This document shows, one piece after another, positions 1 to 8,309 of a stretch of 64,000 nucleotides of DNA. Position 1 is the stretch's first letter. Each line of letters begins with the position of its first letter. The stretch covers positions 124,001 to 188,000 of the forward strand of contig JBGAVD010000004.1 of NCBI GenBank assembly GCA_044228285.1, given 5' to 3'. A model generated the notes under the pieces. It did not search any database. It had not been told where the DNA came from and worked only from the letters and a program-made list of their open reading frames with translations. This stretch comes from JBBATK01 sp044228285 (lineage in GTDB: Bacteria; Bacteroidota; Ignavibacteria; Kapaibacteriales; NICIL-2). The position numbers and the translations under genes are program-made.

Positions 1-489
1 ATGTACTCGATCTTCTAGCGATGCTTGCTCGAGCAGTCTCTTGTTAAGAAACAAGGCACGGCAGTTCATAACCCAGGGAAGTCCGTACACCATCGAATCA
101 CTCTGCAGATTGCTTCGAAGAGAAGGGTGTGCTCCAACCACAAGTCTTGAATCCAAACTCTCTAGAGCACCTGCCGAAGCGAATTCCGTAAGCCATTCAA
201 GCCCTATATGGATGATGTCTGGGGCAACTCCCGAGCCTATAGCCGTCTGCAGTTTTGCTTTGCCATCGGACCACTGCAAAGGAGTACACTCAATCTTGAC
301 GCCAGGATGCTCCTTTTCAAACTCTTGGATGATACGCAGAAAGGCTTGTTGCTGAGCTGGCTCAGACCAGAAGTGCCAAAGCTGAAGAGTCTGCGTCGAG
401 GGTGCTTGTTTCGAGCAGTGTATCGAGAAGCTGGCGAGCAGCGCGAATAGCGCTACGAGCCATACAGATGAAAGGGATTTGAAGATCAT
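1..489 (-). CDS. ABC transporter solute-binding lipoprotein, family 1 (partial, N-terminal 163 residues)
   Basis: An open frame of 163 codons starts at ATG 487-489 and runs off the left edge of the window. The N-terminus (MIFKSLSS...) is a hydrophobic signal ending in FSIHC followed by SK, a plausible lipobox, so the mature protein should be lipid-anchored. Next come an LWHFWSEPAQQQAF segment and an EFEKEHPGVKIE segment, then PDIIHIG and GLPWVMNCRALFLNKRLLEQA. These match the usual opening of MalE/UgpB-like sugar-binding proteins. The expected role is capture of a sugar or glycoside for an ABC importer; no permease genes are visible because the window ends. Its start overlaps the end of the PBP2 gene by ATGA, which suggests translational coupling. 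The substrate cannot be told. Confidence 0.85.
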   Translation of the reverse strand, partial: MIFKSLSSVWLVALFALLASFSIHCSKQAPSTQTLQLWHFWSEPAQQQAFLRIIQEFEKEHPGVKIECTPLQWSDGKAKLQTAIGSGVAPDIIHIGLEWLTEFASAGALESLDSRLVVGAHPSLRSNLQSDSMVYGLPWVMNCRALFLNKRLLEQASLEDRVH

Positions 490-2330
490 CGTTGGGCATT
501 CGAACTGTCGAGAGCTCGTTGAGTCGAATCAGCTTTCGACGAATCTGAACTCATGCGAAGCAAACGACGTTCGGGATGAAAGTAGGCATCGAGGATGTCG
601 CGCGCGATTGGGGCTGCACGTTCGGAGCCGAAGCCTGCGTTTTCTACCATGACGCACATTGCAATGGTTGGATTCTCTGCAGGTGCATAACACACGAACC
701 AAGAGTGGTCCTTTCCGTGTGGGTTCTGTGCCGTACCGGTTTTACCGCATACTTGGATGCCGTCAATGCGAACGTTCGTTGCCGTACCTCCAGCCGTGTT
801 ACAAACATCAAACATTCCGCGATGCACGATTTCAAAATACTTGTGCTCGATGGGGAGAAGCACTGAATCGTGAGCCATCGCTTCCATTTTTGAACGGTCT
901 TTGTAATAATACGAACGGACAATATGCGGTTGATAGTAGGTACCCTTGTTCGCTAAGGCGCAGGTGTAGGCGGCCATTTGTAGGGGGGTGACACCAATCT
1001 CGCCTTGACCAATTCCAAGATTCACCAGACGACCATCGATGAGGTTTCCAGTGACACCACGCCGTGCATAGAGTTCTCGATTCATGAGAATGCCACGAGA
1101 TTCTTCTCTCAAATCGATGCCCGTGGATTGTCCGAAGCGAAACATAGACCCATACTTGTTGTAGACTTCAATTCCCATTCTGCGACCGAGCTCATAGAAA
1201 AAGACATTACAAGACACATGTATAGCTCGCTGTACATTTACTGCGCCGTGGCGACCGTGACATTTGAAGGTACGTCCTCCATAGGTGTAGCTACCGGGGC
1301 AGTTGATAGTTGAACGCTCATCGATGAGACCTTCTTGTAAACCAGCAAGCGCCATCAGCATTTTCCATGTGGATCCGGGAGGGTACTGCGCTTGAGTGGC
1401 ACGGTTGAAGAGCGGTTTTTCAGGATCGCGAACCAGCTCCATGTACTCGTTAGAGAGCTTTCCAGAAGTGAACCGAGAAAGGTCATAGTCTGGCGAACTC
1501 ACGAGCGCCATAACCTCGCCATTGCGAGGATCCATAACAACGATGCCACCATTATCGCTATGCATTCCGTGCTCAGCGATTTCTTGTAGGACTGGGTCAA
1601 GACTGGTATAAAGATCAGCGCCTTCGGTGGCTTCTATGTCACTCTTGCCTTTGTTAAAATTCTCAATGGGTTGTCCCGCGGCATTCACAGCAACAAACTG
1701 AATACCCTTATTACCGCGTATAAGCTCTTCGTGGGCCTTCTCCAACCCACTTTGACCTATGAGGTCGCCCGAGCGATAATAGTTTCCGTTGGACTTCAAT
1801 TGGTCGGTACTGATTTCTGCACGGTAGCCAAACATATGTGAGGCGCGCGCCTTCATCTGATAGGTGCGTTTGGTTTCAATGCTTAAGTCTACTCCGGGCA
1901 GAAGGTGGTGACTTTCTTCGATTGCAGCGCGTAAGTCGTCGTCGAGATCACGGAGTACTTTTACTTGCGCGAAACGATTGACCTTATTCTCTTCGTACAA
2001 CTTTAAAATCTCAGAGGGATTTACCCCGGTTATGTTCGATAAGAGTGGAATGCAAGCCGGATCGAAGTCGTTCGGAGTCAGAACCAATGTATAGGATGCC
2101 GAATTCTGAATAATCACTTTTCCGTTGCGATCATACATGCAGCCTCGATACGGTTCCTTTGTCAGCTGCTTAATTGCTTGTGTTTCTGAACGTTGGAGAA
2201 GCTCCGATCCACGAATCATCTGTAGATAAGCCAGACGAAGCGTGAAAATCAATGCAACAGAGAGTACGATCACGCGAAAAATGCGTTCGCGCGTGGGTGC
2301 TGCGAAATTCGGGATATTAGAGATCGACAT
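486..2330 (-). CDS. mrdA: Penicillin-binding protein 2 (elongation-specific transpeptidase)
   Basis: This is a class B penicillin-binding protein of 614 residues, the usual PBP2 length. It crosslinks peptidoglycan in the periplasm with the Rod elongation complex. A single membrane anchor lies at about residues 17-38, followed by a dimerisation/pedestal domain and then the transpeptidase domain. The three active-site motifs are visible: SxxK as PPGSTWK near residue 320, SxN as VSCN near residue 373, and KTG as CGKTGTAQ near residue 530. PBP2 is commonly next to mreCD and rodA; here none is adjacent. The gene lies downstream of a rhomboid-fold membrane protein and overlaps the start of a solute-binding lipoprotein. 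The start ATG at 2328-2330 sits just before the cytoplasmic tail, so I accept it. Confidence 0.93.
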   Translation of the reverse strand: MSISNIPNFAAPTRERIFRVIVLSVALIFTLRLAYLQMIRGSELLQRSETQAIKQLTKEPYRGCMYDRNGKVIIQNSASYTLVLTPNDFDPACIPLLSNITGVNPSEILKLYEENKVNRFAQVKVLRDLDDDLRAAIEESHHLLPGVDLSIETKRTYQMKARASHMFGYRAEISTDQLKSNGNYYRSGDLIGQSGLEKAHEELIRGNKGIQFVAVNAAGQPIENFNKGKSDIEATEGADLYTSLDPVLQEIAEHGMHSDNGGIVVMDPRNGEVMALVSSPDYDLSRFTSGKLSNEYMELVRDPEKPLFNRATQAQYPPGSTWKMLMALAGLQEGLIDERSTINCPGSYTYGGRTFKCHGRHGAVNVQRAIHVSCNVFFYELGRRMGIEVYNKYGSMFRFGQSTGIDLREESRGILMNRELYARRGVTGNLIDGRLVNLGIGQGEIGVTPLQMAAYTCALANKGTYYQPHIVRSYYYKDRSKMEAMAHDSVLLPIEHKYFEIVHRGMFDVCNTAGGTATNVRIDGIQVCGKTGTAQNPHGKDHSWFVCYAPAENPTIAMCVMVENAGFGSERAAPIARDILDAYFHPERRLLRMSSDSSKADSTQRALDSSNAQR

Positions 2331-2489
2331 CTAAGAAAGCGGGCAAAAAACGTGTGGACAATTGCGTAAAAAGTGCTGCTCTTAACGCGACTGAGATCAG
2401 AGATGACTTGGAGACGGACGATACCTCTCTTACACTCCCTCTGCATGAGTACCCTTGAGGTAGGCAAGAGAAGAATACAAAGTACCGAC

Positions 2490-3350
2490 TTAGCGCATTC
2501 GCTGAGAATAGTCTTCCAAGAAGGTTTTTTCCTCAGGAGTCAGGGACTCTTGACCATGCTCAAAGATCTTATCTAATAACAAGTTAAGCATCTCCTCGTC
2601 GCTTCGCTGCGGTTCTGGATAATACAACTTGCTTAACGCTCGGTCTGACTTTCCAAAAGAGCTCACCAATTCTTCCTCTTGCTCAATCAAACGTTCATCC
2701 ATGAAGTCGACGTGCGACACATTATTCAATCGACGAACGCGCTTCAATTGTTGGTGGACTACAGTTGTTAGCATGATAGCGAAGACCACGCCAAAGATGG
2801 CAGGTAGGACACCATAGTACAACTGTTCAGGACCATCATGAATGGCTAGGTAGCTTCGGTATCCAATGGACAAGCCAACAAAGCTCAGAGCGAGACTCAA
2901 TCCGCGAACTTCGTATCGTCGCCACAGGCTCACACTTCGTGTTGGTTGAACGAACACGAACATGGCCATGACAAAGAAAGAAACCGTGTCGCCACCGCTG
3001 AGTACATATGGCTGTGAAAAGCCAGCACAGAGAGCGGTATAGACCAAACCCTGTGCTAATACGAGGGAGGCGATAGTGCCGACAAAACGTTTTGTAGAGA
3101 ATGCTACTTCAAGTGCAGATGAGAAAATTCCAATGCTGAAACTCAAGAGCATGAAACTAGCAAGGCTGAGAGTCGACAATGGATAGCTCAATAAACGCCA
3201 GAGCTCAAAATTGTGCAGAACTCTGTTTGGGTCTAAGGCAAGAAAATTGAACGCGGAATTGTGTCCTACAATATTCAGGATAAAGCACATCAAGCTCGCC
3301 GCAAGAAAAACCTGCGAAAAAACTGGGGCGTTATGATAGAGCTTATTCAT
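2490..3350 (-). CDS. Rhomboid-fold membrane protein lacking catalytic residues, with C-terminal DUF6576-like tail
   Basis: A 286-residue protein with about six hydrophobic segments between residues 12 and 205, followed by a soluble tail. The fold and order of segments, including an early FELWRLLSYPL segment, resemble rhomboid-family proteins. The tail (EMLNLLLDKIFEHGQESLT, then PEEKTFLEDYSQR) matches the short domain that ends the active rhomboid at 53640-54560. Where an active rhomboid has GxSG, this protein has LSGGDTVSFF, and no AHLGG-like histidine segment is present in the last membrane helices. I therefore infer a non-proteolytic rhomboid relative, perhaps a membrane chaperone or adaptor. 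It lies 159 bp upstream of mrdA on the same strand and downstream of nuoE. The exact function is unknown. Confidence 0.7.
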   Translation of the reverse strand: MNKLYHNAPVFSQVFLAASLMCFILNIVGHNSAFNFLALDPNRVLHNFELWRLLSYPLSTLSLASFMLLSFSIGIFSSALEVAFSTKRFVGTIASLVLAQGLVYTALCAGFSQPYVLSGGDTVSFFVMAMFVFVQPTRSVSLWRRYEVRGLSLALSFVGLSIGYRSYLAIHDGPEQLYYGVLPAIFGVVFAIMLTTVVHQQLKRVRRLNNVSHVDFMDERLIEQEEELVSSFGKSDRALSKLYYPEPQRSDEEMLNLLLDKIFEHGQESLTPEEKTFLEDYSQRMR

Positions 3351-3561
3351 AATTCGTTGTACTGAGATCGTCTTCGAGAATCACTCTCGATGTATGCTTC
3401 ATTTTCACTTTTCACTGCAGCTGCACAAAGCTGGTTTCCTCTCATGAATTGTGCCGTCTCAACTAAGACGCAGAGAACTGAAATGTAGTTGCACCTGATC
3501 TCGGTCTTTAACACTTCTGAGAAAAAACAGAGACGATGTTTTCTATACTAGTGATTCAAGC

Positions 3562-3576
3562 GCCTGCGCAGCAGGC
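3562..3576. other. Short hairpin (6-bp stem, 3-base loop) in the nuoE / rhomboid-like spacer
   Basis: GCCTGC, loop GCA, GCAGGC. No T-run follows on either strand, so it is not a standard intrinsic terminator. The 286-bp spacer (3351-3636) around it holds no convincing gene; it must contain the 3' end of the nuoE transcript and probably a promoter for the minus-strand rhomboid-like gene. Confidence 0.4.
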
Positions 3577-3636
3577 AAGAGAATAAACCACTCTCAACAA
3601 AAAGGTTTCCGATAAGACTGACGGAGAGAATCGCTG

Positions 3637-4122
3637 TTAATGCAGCTTCTCTAGAAGAGTTTCAATTTGTTGCCAAGAGATATTCTCATAGAAGTCCTCG
3701 TTGACAGCGATCATGGGAGCGCCTCCGCAAGCACCCATACATTCTACTTCTTCGATGCTAATGCGTCCGTCGGAGGTTGTTTGATTATGGCTTAGACCAT
3801 ACTTCTCGCACACTTGCTTGTAGATTTCATCTCCGCCGCGAAGCATGCACGACACATTTGTACACACCTGCACATGGAACTTGCCCATGGGCTTCTTGAA
3901 GTACATTGTGTAGAAAGTGGCAACACCCAGCACGTGCGAATAGGGCAGTTCCATAATCGTTGCAACGTAGCGCATAACGTTTTCAGACAGCCAGCCCCAC
4001 TTTTTTTGAGCCATCCATAAAACTGGCATGATGGCAGCTTTTGGTTGGGGATAGAGCGCCTTGAGTTCGGCGACCCGTTGGAGTTCGTCTGGACTGAAGC
4101 TAATGTTCTCGTGACTCTGCAT
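3637..4122 (-). CDS. nuoE: NADH-quinone oxidoreductase subunit E (24-kDa, thioredoxin-like [2Fe-2S] protein)
   Basis: A 161-residue protein, the usual NuoE size. It carries a [2Fe-2S] cluster in the NADH-oxidising arm of complex I or a related NAD-linked enzyme. The ligand pattern is visible as CTNVSC (C-x4-C) near residue 95 and CMGAC (C-x3-C) near residue 136, in the order expected for the family. The N-terminal helical region (KAAIMPVLWMAQKKWGWL) is also typical. Oddly, no nuoF or other nuo gene is adjacent: the upstream neighbour is hpnD, 131 bp away, and the downstream neighbour is a rhomboid-like gene. The partner may be encoded elsewhere, or this copy may serve an NAD-dependent hydrogenase or formate dehydrogenase. 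Confidence 0.9.
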   Translation of the reverse strand: MQSHENISFSPDELQRVAELKALYPQPKAAIMPVLWMAQKKWGWLSENVMRYVATIMELPYSHVLGVATFYTMYFKKPMGKFHVQVCTNVSCMLRGGDEIYKQVCEKYGLSHNQTTSDGRISIEEVECMGACGGAPMIAVNEDFYENISWQQIETLLEKLH

Positions 4123-4253
4123 AATCCTGTGCCTGTGCTTGATGTAACTGCTGCAAAATTAGGAAATGGCGAAGTTGTAGAGAGAAGAATGCGTAGGAAT
4201 AGGACAAAAAAGGACAAAACAGCTCAGGAAGGGGTCGTTTCTGAGCTCTATTT

Positions 4254-5141
4254 CTATCGTTTAACCCTTTGCACCATGATTCTGGTGTACACGTAGAGCT
4301 TTAGCGCTATCCAAATTTTGTGAAGGTTCGAAACCGAGATGCGCTTCTCGTACACATTGTAGTTGTTGAGTTCGATCTTCTCTAGGATACGATGGTAAAT
4401 GGCATCCATGATTTCCGCTGCAAACATCGTGATTCGCTCATCGGAGCGAAGGGCAGATCGGGCTTTATTGTAGTATTCGCGGGCGCGACGTGATTCGAAC
4501 TCCATGAGTGAAACGAATCGCTCATCATACACCTCATTGATGATGTCTTGCTCGCTGAGATTGAAGCGCTCAAGGTCTTCCAGTGGGAGATAGATGTAGC
4601 CCCGATCTTTATCCTGCTTGATGTCTCTCAGAATATTGGTAAGCTGCAAAGCATAACCAAGGTTCACTGCATATTCTTTGGTCTCTTCATACTTATATCC
4701 GAAGATCTCAATACTCGTGAGCCCTACGATACTCGCCACACTATAACAGTAATCTTTCAACTCATCAAAGCTCGCGTAGCGGTGTTGCAGTAGGTCTCGT
4801 TCGCAGCCATCGATCAGCGTTAAAAAGTACTGTTTGGGGATATCAAATGATCGAATCACGCCGCCAAGAGGAGCCAGAACCGCCAAATTGCTTGTTCCTG
4901 CGTAGAGCTTATCAATCTCATTCCGCCACCACTGAAGTCGCTCACGCTTAGCAAGTATGACAGAAGTTTCCCGAGAAGGGTGCTCGTCAACGATGTCGTC
5001 TATTTGACGAAAAAAAGCATACACGGCATGCATAGCCTCACGCTCATCTTTTGGCAAGAATGAGAATGAATAGTAGAAGTTTGTTCTTCTTCGTGTAGGA
5101 AGGACAAACTGACTTGTATCGGCTATTGCCACGTTAGTCAT
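4254..5141 (-). CDS. hpnD: Presqualene diphosphate synthase HpnD (squalene/phytoene synthase family)
   Basis: A 295-residue trans-isoprenyl diphosphate synthase. HpnD condenses two farnesyl diphosphates to presqualene diphosphate, the first step of the bacterial HpnCDE squalene route that feeds hopanoids. The first aspartate-rich motif is DDIVDE near residue 50 and the second lies in QLTNILRDIKQDKDRG near residue 165, followed by YIYLPLEDL; both coordinate Mg2+ and substrate diphosphate. The ATG overlaps the end of hpnC by 8 bp, so the two are almost certainly cotranscribed. A phytoene synthase (CrtB) is the main alternative; the tandem arrangement with an HpnC-like paralogue favours HpnD. 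The flavoprotein HpnE that would finish squalene is not in the window. Confidence 0.85.
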   Translation of the reverse strand: MTNVAIADTSQFVLPTRRRTNFYYSFSFLPKDEREAMHAVYAFFRQIDDIVDEHPSRETSVILAKRERLQWWRNEIDKLYAGTSNLAVLAPLGGVIRSFDIPKQYFLTLIDGCERDLLQHRYASFDELKDYCYSVASIVGLTSIEIFGYKYEETKEYAVNLGYALQLTNILRDIKQDKDRGYIYLPLEDLERFNLSEQDIINEVYDERFVSLMEFESRRAREYYNKARSALRSDERITMFAAEIMDAIYHRILEKIELNNYNVYEKRISVSNLHKIWIALKLYVYTRIMVQRVKR

Positions 5142-6180
5142 TGTTTAGTGATCGGTACCGTTTCACACTACGCCATATCATTGCAAAGCGATCGCTCCAA
5201 CGCAATGAGGGTCTGGTGCGGAATATCTCTGTGTCCAGTTCGCGAATCGCATTGAGTATTGCACGTCCACCTTCGATGATGAAACAGAGTTCCAGTCGAA
5301 GTCGCCGATTGGATATCAAAGCTGGTAAGCGAGCACCAGCGTTCATCAGCTCATCGCTTCGGCGAATCAAGTCCTTGAGAAGTTCTTGATGCAAAGAAGG
5401 AAATTTAGCTGAAAATTGCTCCTCAGCCAAACTCTGCGGGCTTGTTTGGTAGAGTTGGCAGAGCTCCAGTGGCACATAGAATCGGCCTTGAGCGAGGTCG
5501 CGACTAAAGTCTTGCCAGAAATTGATGAGCTGCAAAGCTGTGCAGATTTCATTGGAATGCTGCAGATTCGCTGCATCACACTCGCCATAGAGTCTTAACA
5601 GAAGCTCTCCCACTGGATTTGCCGAGTAACTACAGTAGCTGAGCAAATCTTGCCAGGTAGCCGCTTGCTCAAACACTGAATCCATTTCAAATGCGTGTAG
5701 GAGTCTTTCAAAGGCTTCGACAGGGAGTTGAAAGGTCTGACGAGTATGATGCAAAGCAAAGAAAATGGGATGCTGCGAAGGAACCTCTGCGTAGAGTTGC
5801 TCTCGGAAAGAGTTGAGTATGCTGAGTCGTTGCTTTGACTCGACTTCTAAGTGATCAGCAACATCGTCTGCCAAGCGGGAAAAGCAGTAAATGGCATAGA
5901 ATGCAGGTCGGCGGCTGGCATCGACGATGAACGAACCAACCGGGAAGTTCTCGTAGTGCGACCGAGCCAATCGTTCACAAAAGCTATACGCCTCCTCGAG
6001 GGTGCTGCATCGGTGCACTCCTCCGTCGGTTAGGACAAGCTCTTGTAAAACGCGCTGATCTAGGGCCACGGCTAATCTCAGACTAAGGGTAACTGGGAAT
6101 GGACAATGAATACATGACAGATCAATGGTTTGCCACCACAAAAGTTCAATCGTGTCTTTGCCTGAAGCGCAGAACTGCAT
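5134..6180 (-). CDS. hpnC: Squalene synthase HpnC-like protein
   Basis: A 348-residue paralogue of the downstream HpnD. HpnC converts presqualene diphosphate to hydroxysqualene. Family hallmarks are an EAYSFCERLARSHYENFPVG block near residue 64, RLADDVADHLE near residue 108 (first Asp motif), and LINFWQDFSRDLAQGRFYVP near residue 225 (second Asp motif). The roughly 55 residues before the conserved block have no match to typical HpnC that I recognise, so the real start may be an internal GTG or TTG codon; 6180 is the only upstream ATG. It follows the DprE2-like gene by 57 bp and overlaps hpnD by 8 bp, so it may share a transcript with the arabinose cassette upstream. Confidence 0.83.
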   Translation of the reverse strand: MQFCASGKDTIELLWWQTIDLSCIHCPFPVTLSLRLAVALDQRVLQELVLTDGGVHRCSTLEEAYSFCERLARSHYENFPVGSFIVDASRRPAFYAIYCFSRLADDVADHLEVESKQRLSILNSFREQLYAEVPSQHPIFFALHHTRQTFQLPVEAFERLLHAFEMDSVFEQAATWQDLLSYCSYSANPVGELLLRLYGECDAANLQHSNEICTALQLINFWQDFSRDLAQGRFYVPLELCQLYQTSPQSLAEEQFSAKFPSLHQELLKDLIRRSDELMNAGARLPALISNRRLRLELCFIIEGGRAILNAIRELDTEIFRTRPSLRWSDRFAMIWRSVKRYRSLNND

Positions 6181-6237
6181 TCAGATCTAAACTTCAGTGT
6201 TCAAAACAAAGCGACGAGAAGCATCTGCATGCAAAGG

Positions 6238-6990
6238 TCAAAGTTTCATTTTCTTGAAGACGCCTTCAGGGATATGTCGGATGATGAACATGATGTACCG
6301 CCAAAATGCTGGGACATAAACGACATCGTTGCTGCCCTCCATGGCTTTAAAAATTCGACTTCCAACAAATCGAGCAGAGGCGAAGAGGGGGCTCTTTGGC
6401 AAGTGAGCCGTCATAGGGGTGTCGACAAAACCTGGCTTAACTGTCAGCACGCGAATGCGCTTCTCATACATTCGATTGCGTAAGCCTTGGAGAAAGAGGC
6501 TCACCGCTCCTTTGGCTGCTCCGTATACGTAGTTACTCTGTCGGCCGCGGTCACCTGCTACAGAGGAGATGACAGCAAGGCAAGGTTGAACTGCCGTTGA
6601 AGGCAGTGATTCAAAGTACTGAGCAGCGCGAGTGCACAATGCTATTACGGATCCAGCGTTTAGTTGAAACGCAGCCATTGTTTTCTCAACATTGGAATTG
6701 CATTCTTCTTGCGTTACAAGAGATCCGTAGGCAACGAGTATGGCATCAACTTTTCCAATGGCGCGTACAGCTTCCCTCACGAGATCTCGCTTTTCAGAAT
6801 CGACGAGGGCATCGTATACAAGTCCTTCCACTGCCATTGCGCCATACACCTTTAGATCTGCTTGTAGGGTGTCGAGCTGGGCTTGGCTTCGAGCTGTAAT
6901 ACACAATGTCGCACCACGTCGCGCATACTCACGAGCAGTTTCGAGTGCAATGGAAGAGGAGGCGCCTACAATGAGAATATGGGTGTGCAC
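6238..6990 (-). CDS. SDR-family reductase resembling DprE2 (polyprenyl-phospho-2-keto-ribose reductase)
   Basis: A 250-residue short-chain dehydrogenase. In mycobacteria DprE2 reduces decaprenylphosphoryl-2-keto-ribose to decaprenylphosphoryl-arabinose using NADH. The N-terminal nucleotide-binding stretch is ILIVGASSSIALETAREYAR, the catalytic pair is YVYGAAK near residue 160, and the preceding serine lies in VISSVAGDRGR. The C-terminal end (FWRYIMFIIRHIPEGVFKK) is a hydrophobic-basic tail of the sort DprE2-like proteins use near the membrane. The start is a GTG at 6988-6990 sharing one base with the stop of the DprE1-like gene, which implies coupled translation. The assignment rests mainly on the neighbouring DprE1-like and UbiA genes; as an isolated SDR the substrate would be uncertain. 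Confidence 0.8.
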   Translation of the reverse strand: MHTHILIVGASSSIALETAREYARRGATLCITARSQAQLDTLQADLKVYGAMAVEGLVYDALVDSEKRDLVREAVRAIGKVDAILVAYGSLVTQEECNSNVEKTMAAFQLNAGSVIALCTRAAQYFESLPSTAVQPCLAVISSVAGDRGRQSNYVYGAAKGAVSLFLQGLRNRMYEKRIRVLTVKPGFVDTPMTAHLPKSPLFASARFVGSRIFKAMEGSNDVVYVPAFWRYIMFIIRHIPEGVFKKMKL

Positions 6991-8309
6991 TATGATTTAC
7001 TGACTCGACGCCAGAACGATGAGGAAAATTTAGGGTCAATATACTGCGTAAATGTTGTCCATTCTGGGTACGCAGTTTGAAAGTGGCGTGCACTCATTCG
7101 AGCATCCTTTGCAGGGTACAATCTGCCTCCATGAGCCTCGACCACAACGTCTAACTCGTTCAGCAATGCAAGGGTAGAACTCCCTTCGTTCCGAAAGTCG
7201 AGTGCAAGGGTAACTCCTTCTCGAGGGAACGAGAGCATTCCAGGTGAAACACGTGGACCAAAGTTCTTCAAAACGGTGACAAACGATGTTTTAGCATGGC
7301 GTGCACTGCGCTGGAGGACTTCTCGAAGGGCAGCTCGAGCTTCGTCAAAAGCAACGACAAACTGGTACTGATAAAATCCGTTCGATCCGTAGATACGATT
7401 CCATTGATGCAGTGCATCTAGTGGATAGAAAAAAGGATTGTAGTGAATCAAACTCTCAGTGCTTCTTCTCCATTGTTTGTGGAAATAGAAGAAGTTAAAC
7501 GCCCGAACACTGAATCGATTCATGAACAACGAAGGGAAGTTAAAGGGAACGGTGAACTCCCTCTGCTTGCGCGGTTGCTTCTCTATGAGTGCTCCAGTGG
7601 TGACGAAGTTGCCACCCTGAAAAATACCTCTTCCAAGTTTCGCTCCGGATGAACTACAATCGATCCATGATACAACGTAGTTGTACAAAGAGTCGCTATT
7701 ACGTGATGTTTCCAGATACTCGTCGATGTTACGAAATCGAGTGCTTCGCTGCTGTATCATGACTGAAGAGATGCTCACCAATCTAAATTCTGCCCAGAGT
7801 ATCAGTCCGGTCAGTCCTAAGCCTCCAATGGTTGCTCGAAACATCTGACTATTCTCGTGCTCTGAGCATAGCAGCCTCTCACCGTTCGAGCGAAGAAGTT
7901 CAAACTGCGTTACATGGCAGCCAAAGGTCCCTGCAACATGATGATTCTTTCCATGGACATCATTTGCTATGGCTCCTCCCACACTGAGCATTTTGGTGCC
8001 GGGAGTGACGGGAACGAAAAAACCTCGAGGGACAATCAAATCCAGAAGTTCGTCGAAACGTACTCCTGCCTCACAGCGCAATAATTGTTGATCCTCATCA
8101 AGCTCAATAAAGCGATGCAAACCCGAACAGAGTAACAGAGTTCCATTCTCGTTCAAACATGAATCACCGTAGCTCCGCCCGTATCCGTAGGGGAGTACAT
8201 TCCCTTCGATAGAGGAAAAGTCGAGTTGATCTCCTCGCCAATGAAGGGATAGTGGTTGTCGATGATCCAGTCTTGGAGTTCGTCCCCACGATTGTGGTTG
8301 ATTTACCAT
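6990..8309 (-). CDS. FAD-dependent oxidase resembling DprE1 (polyprenylphosphoryl-beta-D-ribose 2'-oxidase)
   Basis: A 439-residue VAO-family flavoprotein. DprE1 oxidises the 2'-hydroxyl of polyprenylphosphoryl-ribose, the first half of epimerisation to arabinose. The FAD-binding half is strongly DprE1-like: YGYGRSYGDS near residue 42, FVPVTPGTKMLSVGGAIAND near residue 97, DVHGKNHHVAGTFG next, then ATIGGLGLTG. The C-terminal substrate half has VTVLKNFGP and YPAKDARM, the latter containing the lysine equivalent to the catalytic lysine of DprE1. At the position of the benzothiazinone-reactive cysteine of mycobacterial DprE1 (context NVCVDF) this protein has TLALDF, an alanine. It overlaps the UbiA gene by 7 bp upstream and the reductase gene by 1 bp downstream. 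Confidence 0.87.
   Translation of the reverse strand: MVNQPQSWGRTPRLDHRQPLSLHWRGDQLDFSSIEGNVLPYGYGRSYGDSCLNENGTLLLCSGLHRFIELDEDQQLLRCEAGVRFDELLDLIVPRGFFVPVTPGTKMLSVGGAIANDVHGKNHHVAGTFGCHVTQFELLRSNGERLLCSEHENSQMFRATIGGLGLTGLILWAEFRLVSISSVMIQQRSTRFRNIDEYLETSRNSDSLYNYVVSWIDCSSSGAKLGRGIFQGGNFVTTGALIEKQPRKQREFTVPFNFPSLFMNRFSVRAFNFFYFHKQWRRSTESLIHYNPFFYPLDALHQWNRIYGSNGFYQYQFVVAFDEARAALREVLQRSARHAKTSFVTVLKNFGPRVSPGMLSFPREGVTLALDFRNEGSSTLALLNELDVVVEAHGGRLYPAKDARMSARHFQTAYPEWTTFTQYIDPKFSSSFWRRVSKS

Noticed and set aside
2270..2467. A minus-strand 65-codon frame between mrdA and the rhomboid-like gene.
   Set aside because: It overlaps the mrdA start by about 60 bases, shows no hydrophobic segments as MreD would, and no domain is recognised.
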